From DASYRM01 sp036004405 (lineage in GTDB: Bacteria > Acidobacteriota > Vicinamibacteria > Vicinamibacterales > UBA2999): a stretch of DNA of 42,643 nucleotides. A program made the translations under genes and the position numbers. The stretch lies in the NCBI GenBank assembly GCA_036004405.1, contig DASYRM010000083.1, positions 1 through 42,643 on the forward strand, given 5' to 3'. Positions 39,004-42,643 of the stretch are shown here, in pieces. Numbering within the stretch: the stretch's first letter is position 1; each line of letters opens with the position of its first letter. The notes below the pieces were generated by a model. The model saw only the letters and a program-made list of their open reading frames with translations, made no database searches and had not been told where the DNA came from.

Positions 39004-41421
39004 CTACTCGACCGGGTTCCAGGCGAGCGCCACGAGGCGTACGTCGACGCCGCCGCGTTTGGGCTTCACCTCGATGGTTTCGATCGCGACGGCACCGGGG
39101 GCCAGCGCGGTCAGGGCCGCGATCTCCTCGTTGATCTCGGCCTCGAGCGCCTTGAGCTCTTCCTGCGCGGCGGTGAGCTTGTCCTGCGCGCGGCCGACGT
39201 CCTGCGACTCTTTCACCGAGCGGCCCACGCCGCGCACGGCGGTGGTGGCCCGGCCGAGGGTGGAGGCCGAGATCGCCTTGCGCCCCAACAGCGCGCCGAT
39301 GACGGTGGCCCCGAACGACACCACGGTCTGTGTCCGCTGTTGCGACGCCTGGTCCTGCTCGCGCGCCACGCCCTGCTCGGCGGTTTGGACGCGCTGCGTG
39401 AGGCGGGCGACTTTGGGGGCGTAGCTGGCGCGCAGCCTTTCGACGGCGGCGTCGCGCGACTCGCGCGCGGATTGCGAAAGGCGCACGCGGAAGTCCTTTT
39501 CGCTCTCACCGGCCTGCGACGTCCGCTTGACCGCCGGGGCCGAGTAGAGGGTGAGCCGCTCCGCCCGCATCACCCACTGGCCGAAGTCCTTGGTCCAGCC
39601 GGCGTACCGCTTCGCGTCCAGCGCGGCGGGCGGCAGCCGATCGAACGACGAGTTCGGATTGGGGACGGCGCTCACGAGGTCCTCGGGCTTCTGGTCCGCC
39701 GGCTCGGCGCTGTCCCAGTCCACCGGCACAGCGCCTTCGGCGAACGGCGCGATCACGTTCAGGTCCTGCGTGGTGTCGATGCCGAGCTTGGTGTCGGCGT
39801 AGTGAATCCGCGCGGCGCCGTACAGCACCCCGCGCCATTGCGTCGCATTGGCATTCACGAAGTATTCGGGCACATTGGCGGGTAGCACCGGCTTGGGACC
39901 CACCTTACGCTGGTCGGGCGGGTCTGACTTGTCCGCCGAAGCTTCAGCGGAGGCGGAAGACCCGCCCCTCCGTACTGCACTACGGACGGCGGAGTCTCCG
40001 TTGGTGACGGGCGCGGACGGCCTGGCGGCGGTGGCGCCGCTGCCCGAGGTGCGCTTCAACTCCTCGCGACCCATCGGCCCGCGGAGATACGACAGCGTCC
40101 AGCGGGTCTCGAACACCACCGGCCGGGACTCGTGCACGTTGTGCATCAGGAACACGCGGCTCTTGAGGCCCGACAGCGTGGCGTCGAGCTCCTTCCGATC
40201 GAGGCCGGCCGTCACCCCTTCGAGCCCGTCGAGCACGCGCGCCTTGTCCCGTTCGGTCTGGAGCTTGCCGAGGAACCACGTCCCGGTGTTCGACAGCCCC
40301 TTGTAGTCCAGGTCCACGGGGTTCTGCGTGGCCAGCACGATGCCCACGCCAAACGCCCGGGCCTGTTTCAGGAGCGTCAGCAGCGGGCCCTTCGACGGCG
40401 GGTTGGCCACCGGCGGCAGGTAGCCGAACACTTCGTCCATGTAGAGCATCGCCCGCAGCGAGCTGGTGCCGCCCTGTTTCCGCGTCCAGTCGAGGAGCGC
40501 GCTCAGGAGCAGCGACACGACCAGCATGCGTTCGCTGTCGCCAAGGTGGGCGATCGACACGATGGCCACGCGCGGCTTGCCCTCCGCCGTGTGCAGCATC
40601 GAGCCGACGTCGAGCGGGTCGCCGTCGAGCCAGACATCGAAGCCGGGCGTCGCCAGGACGCTGTTGAAACGCAGTGCCAGGTCCTGACGATCCTTCCCCG
40701 GGTAGAACGTTTCGAGGTCGAGCACGCCGACCTTGTCGAACGGCGGTTTTTGAATGGCGCCCACCAGCCACGGCAGGTCCGCCCCGTCGGCCGGCGCCGC
40801 GGCGAGGATCGCCGCTATCAGCGCCTGCTCGCGGCTGTGCGGGGCCACGTCGCTCAGGCCGGCCAGCGCCAGCAGGCTCGACGCCGTGGTCGTGATGCGG
40901 GTGCGCGCGTCGTCCTGGTTCTCGTCGGCCGGCGCGCTGAGCGAGTTGAGCAGCGCCAGCGGCACGCCGGCGCGGCTGCCCGGTGTGTAGAGCCGGAAGT
41001 CCGCGGCGGCGCGCAGCCGGGCGATGCGCGCACCGTCCTCGTCCCACTCCGCGAGCCCTTTCTTCCACGCCTCGGCCTGCTGTGCCGCAAACGCGTCGGG
41101 CGTGAGGTTGTGGCGGCCCGCATCGGCGGGGTCGACCCACGGCGCGAAGTCGGCGGGCGCAAGGTCCGGAAACGTGAGAAGCAGGTTGGCGAGATCACCC
41201 TTCGGATCGATGGCGAGCACCGGCACGCCATCGATGGCCGCTTCTTCGATGAGACCGATCCCGAGCCCCGTCTTGCCGCTGCCGGTCATGCCCACGCAGA
41301 CGGCGTGGGTGACGAGATCCTTCGAGTCGTAGAGCACGAGATCCGGCCGTCGTGTGCCGGCCGCCAGGTCGTACTCCTTTCCGAGATAGAAGACGCCCAG
41401 CTTCTCGAAATCGGTCGCCAT
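39004..41421 (-). CDS. HerA/FtsK-like ATPase (DUF853/DUF87 type)
   Basis: 805 aa P-loop ATPase of the HerA-FtsK clade. The start at ATG 41421 gives MATDFEKLGVFYLGKEYDLA; the longer frame crosses a 9-bp repeat and is rejected. Walker A is GMTGSGKTGL (Gly44-Thr51), followed by VLAIDPKGDLANLLLTFPDL. Walker B and the sensor lie in LRAMLYMDEVFGYLPPVANP and GVGIVLATQNPVDLDYKGLS. Towards the C-terminus there is a short hydrophobic stretch and a long coiled coil (QDKLTAAQEELKALEAEINE). Residues near SSASAEASADKSDPPDQ are encoded by a palindromic repeat. Relatives pair with nucleases in repair or defence, but no nuclease is adjacent here, so the function is open. Confidence 0.85.
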   Translation of the reverse strand: MATDFEKLGVFYLGKEYDLAAGTRRPDLVLYDSKDLVTHAVCVGMTGSGKTGLGIGLIEEAAIDGVPVLAIDPKGDLANLLLTFPDLAPADFAPWVDPADAGRHNLTPDAFAAQQAEAWKKGLAEWDEDGARIARLRAAADFRLYTPGSRAGVPLALLNSLSAPADENQDDARTRITTTASSLLALAGLSDVAPHSREQALIAAILAAAPADGADLPWLVGAIQKPPFDKVGVLDLETFYPGKDRQDLALRFNSVLATPGFDVWLDGDPLDVGSMLHTAEGKPRVAIVSIAHLGDSERMLVVSLLLSALLDWTRKQGGTSSLRAMLYMDEVFGYLPPVANPPSKGPLLTLLKQARAFGVGIVLATQNPVDLDYKGLSNTGTWFLGKLQTERDKARVLDGLEGVTAGLDRKELDATLSGLKSRVFLMHNVHESRPVVFETRWTLSYLRGPMGREELKRTSGSGATAARPSAPVTNGDSAVRSAVRRGGSSASAEASADKSDPPDQRKVGPKPVLPANVPEYFVNANATQWRGVLYGAARIHYADTKLGIDTTQDLNVIAPFAEGAVPVDWDSAEPADQKPEDLVSAVPNPNSSFDRLPPAALDAKRYAGWTKDFGQWVMRAERLTLYSAPAVKRTSQAGESEKDFRVRLSQSARESRDAAVERLRASYAPKVARLTQRVQTAEQGVAREQDQASQQRTQTVVSFGATVIGALLGRKAISASTLGRATTAVRGVGRSVKESQDVGRAQDKLTAAQEELKALEAEINEEIAALTALAPGAVAIETIEVKPKRGGVDVRLVALAWNPVE
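39916..39967. repeat. Palindromic element inside the HerA-like gene
   Basis: GGGCGGGTCT (39916-39925) pairs with AGACCCGCCC (39958-39967), and TCCGCC (39932-39937) with GGCGGA (39952-39957), around GAAGCTTC. A second small hairpin TCCGTA/TACGGA follows at 39969-39986. Its inner borders match those of the aguB element. The reading frame stays open through it. Confidence 0.7.
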
Positions 41422-41428
41422 GGCCCAC

Positions 41429-41434
41429 ATCATA
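41429..41434 (-). promoter_or_regulatory. Candidate -10 element (TATGAT) of the HerA-like gene, leaderless type
   Basis: On the minus strand TATGAT ends 7 nt before ATG 41421; an overlapping TATATA lies just upstream. Confidence 0.45.
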
Positions 41435-41440
41435 TATAGG

Positions 41441-41485
41441 CGGAGTGGGCGGAGTGGGCGGAGTGGGCGGAGTGGGCGGAGAGGG
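41441..41485. repeat. 9-bp tandem repeat, five units
   Basis: CGGAGTGGG is repeated four times exactly and a fifth time with one change, between the divergent HerA-like and metallopeptidase genes. It lies just upstream of both candidate -10 elements. Confidence 0.9.
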
Positions 41486-41494
41486 AAAAGCGGC

Positions 41495-41500
41495 GATAAT
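41495..41500 (+). promoter_or_regulatory. Candidate -10 element (GATAAT) of the metallopeptidase gene, leaderless type
   Basis: GATAAT ends 6 nt before GTG 41507, directly after the tandem repeat. Confidence 0.45.
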
Positions 41501-41506
41501 CGGTGC

Positions 41507-42508
41507 GTGGCCAGGTTCGAGGCGCTCGATCCCGAGATCCGCGGCGTGCTCGGCAAGAAGGTCAGCGAGCTCGGCCTGCGCGTGGAAGGATCGCCAGTCC
41601 AGAAATACGTCGATCAGCTGTACCACGAGCTGGATCGCCGCGGGATGAAGACGTTCCGGCCGGTGTGCTACCTCACCGACGAGTGGGGCTGTCCCGATCA
41701 GCAGCCGGTGCTGGGTATCCCGTTCTACCTGGCAGATCCGAAGCTCCGCTCGCTCGAGAAGGCCGTGGACGCGCTCGAGAGCGAGCGCCAGATCATGATG
41801 TACATGCGGCACGAAGCCGGACACGTGTTCAACTACGCGTATCGCCTCTACACCACGCCCGAGTGGCGCCGGCTGTTCGGTCCGTTCTTTCGACCGTATC
41901 GAGACGACTACCGGCCCGTGCCGTTCAGCAAGAAATACGTGCGGCATATCGAAGGGTGGTACGCGCAGAAACACCCGGACGAGGACTTTGCCGAGACGTT
42001 TGCCGTGTGGCTGACGCCCCGCAGCGCCTGGCGTCGACAATACAAAGGCTGGCCGGCGATGGGCAAGTTACGCTACATCGAGCGTGTCTCCCGCGCCGTG
42101 GCCGACGTCGAGCCGATCGTCAACACGGGAGAGGTCGACATCACGCCCGACGACATGAAGGTGACCGTCGAACAGTTCTATCAGCAGGCCGCCAAGGAGA
42201 GGCAGGCCCGCATCGATATCGCCCTCGACGCACACCTCGGGAAGATCTTCGAGCAGAGACGGCGCAAGGAATCACGACCGGCGGCCGACATCATCAACAA
42301 GTACCGGGCCGAGCTGGTCGACAAGATCACCTATTGGACCGGCGTGCGGCGACCCATCGTGCGCGGCCTGATCGAGTCGATTGCGCGGAACTGCGAACGG
42401 ATGAAGCTCTGGGGCGAAATGGGCGAGGAGGCTCGCTACATCGTCGAGGTCACCACGCTGGCCACAACGCTGGCGATGAACTACCTGTTGCGCGGACGGT
42501 TCGATTGA
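41507..42508 (+). CDS. Putative zinc metallopeptidase (HExxH)
   Basis: 333 aa, no signal peptide. The zinc site is His102-Glu103-x-x-His106 in MRHEAGHVFNYAYRLYTTPE, with a likely third ligand Glu163 in DEDFAETFAVWLTPRSAW, a gluzincin-like arrangement. Other conserved-looking parts are LGIPFYLADPKLRSLEKAVD and KKYVRHIEGWYAQKHPDEDF. The C-terminal third is helical (IDIALDAHLGKIFEQRRRKE). GTG 41507 is set by the GATAAT element and because the upstream frame only translates the 9-bp repeat. The substrate is unknown. The next gene begins 4 bp later. Confidence 0.8.
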   Translation: MARFEALDPEIRGVLGKKVSELGLRVEGSPVQKYVDQLYHELDRRGMKTFRPVCYLTDEWGCPDQQPVLGIPFYLADPKLRSLEKAVDALESERQIMMYMRHEAGHVFNYAYRLYTTPEWRRLFGPFFRPYRDDYRPVPFSKKYVRHIEGWYAQKHPDEDFAETFAVWLTPRSAWRRQYKGWPAMGKLRYIERVSRAVADVEPIVNTGEVDITPDDMKVTVEQFYQQAAKERQARIDIALDAHLGKIFEQRRRKESRPAADIINKYRAELVDKITYWTGVRRPIVRGLIESIARNCERMKLWGEMGEEARYIVEVTTLATTLAMNYLLRGRFD

Positions 42509-42512
42509 GCTT

Positions 42513-42643
42513 ATGGGAAAGCTGAAGATCGTCGTTCTGTACGACCGAGTCCTCGTCGACGAGGCCGAAGAGTCCACCGCGGCGGCCGATAAATCGCCGG
42601 TCACACGCACGCTGGACAAGAAGGAGGTCGAGGAGGAGGTCGC
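42513..42643 (+). CDS. N-terminal fragment, possibly ATP-grasp (D-Ala-D-Ala ligase-like)
   Basis: The window ends after 43 codons. The start MGKLKIVVLYDRVLVDEAEE looks like the first Rossmann-type strand of an ATP-grasp ligase, followed by a charged segment (TRTLDKKEVEEEV) that would lead into the first helix. Only 4 bp separate it from the metallopeptidase, so they are probably one operon. The ligase assignment rests on this short stretch and on my recollection that such metallopeptidases neighbour ligase genes; it is weak. Confidence 0.45.
   Translation, partial: MGKLKIVVLYDRVLVDEAEESTAAADKSPVTRTLDKKEVEEEV

Noticed and set aside
41420..41506. N-terminal extension of the metallopeptidase through the 9-bp repeat
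   Set aside because: It would only add RSG repeats and run through the GATAAT element; GTG 41507 fits better.
41422..41556. N-terminal extension of the HerA-like ATPase (PLR repeats)
   Set aside because: It is a translation of the tandem repeat and crosses the metallopeptidase start.
1..42643. tRNA, rRNA, CRISPR array, prophage or plasmid functions
   Set aside because: None recognised on either strand; gene content is ordinary chromosomal.

Overview
The window reads as chromosomal DNA of a free-living, GC-rich, two-membrane (diderm) bacterium. The Oar-like TonB-dependent receptor with an N-terminal carboxypeptidase-regulatory domain, the many secreted proteins with A-x-A/Q signal peptides, the Npt-like transporter and the dense dispersed palindromic repeats all fit the Acidobacteriota, perhaps the Vicinamibacteria. 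That assignment is inference; there is no rRNA or other marker gene in the window. I see no tRNA, rRNA, CRISPR array, prophage or insertion sequence. No gene-free stretch exceeds 300 bases.

Layout. 2-5473 (+): end of a response regulator, an RstB-like histidine kinase, a secreted CotH-family kinase, an O/P-type porin and a glycine-rich secreted protein, tightly packed and probably one operon. 5433-10258 (-): a TPR lipoprotein and a large Oar-like receptor. 10465-13676 (+): an Npt/MFS-like transporter and a BtuB-sized receptor. 13728-17113 (-): a small membrane protein, an alpha/beta-hydrolase lipoprotein, and the two-enzyme agmatine-to-putrescine route (agmatine deiminase and N-carbamoylputrescine amidase). 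17166-22599 (+): homoserine kinase and threonine synthase, then precorrin-2 dehydrogenase, SUMT and a siroheme sulfite/nitrite reductase, which couple siroheme synthesis to the enzyme that uses it. 22729-28977 (+): accessory genes, many overlapping by 4 bp, starting with a peptidase E-like gene broken by one in-frame stop. 28986-32056: a cytochrome c, a frameshifted secreted protein and a HIT hydrolase reading straight into an outer-membrane protein. 32053-38279: a zinc-ribbon/SPFH pair like Bacillus YdjG/YdjI, an ECF sigma factor with an SRPBCC protein, a GH15 glycosidase and a second multi-zinc-ribbon protein. 38301-42643: a small secreted protein, a repeat-rich junction, a HerA-like ATPase, and a divergent HExxH metallopeptidase followed by the start of another gene.

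Three themes run through the window. First, about ten genes carry a TAnnnT-type -10 hexamer only 5-9 nt before the start codon, which suggests leaderless transcription beside ordinary Shine-Dalgarno genes; one short junction (38279-38303) appears to fire two leaderless genes from a single symmetric hexamer. Second, palindromic elements sit inside or at the edges of reading frames (AguB tail, SUMT N-terminus, HerA-like ATPase), adding residues without breaking the frame, as Rickettsia palindromic elements do. Third, several genes look disrupted or fused (peptidase E nonsense, DUF1080-like frameshift, HIT-OMP read-through); some of these could be assembly errors. The most system-like loci are the RstAB/CotH/porin cassette and the SPFH-HTH/zinc-ribbon cluster.
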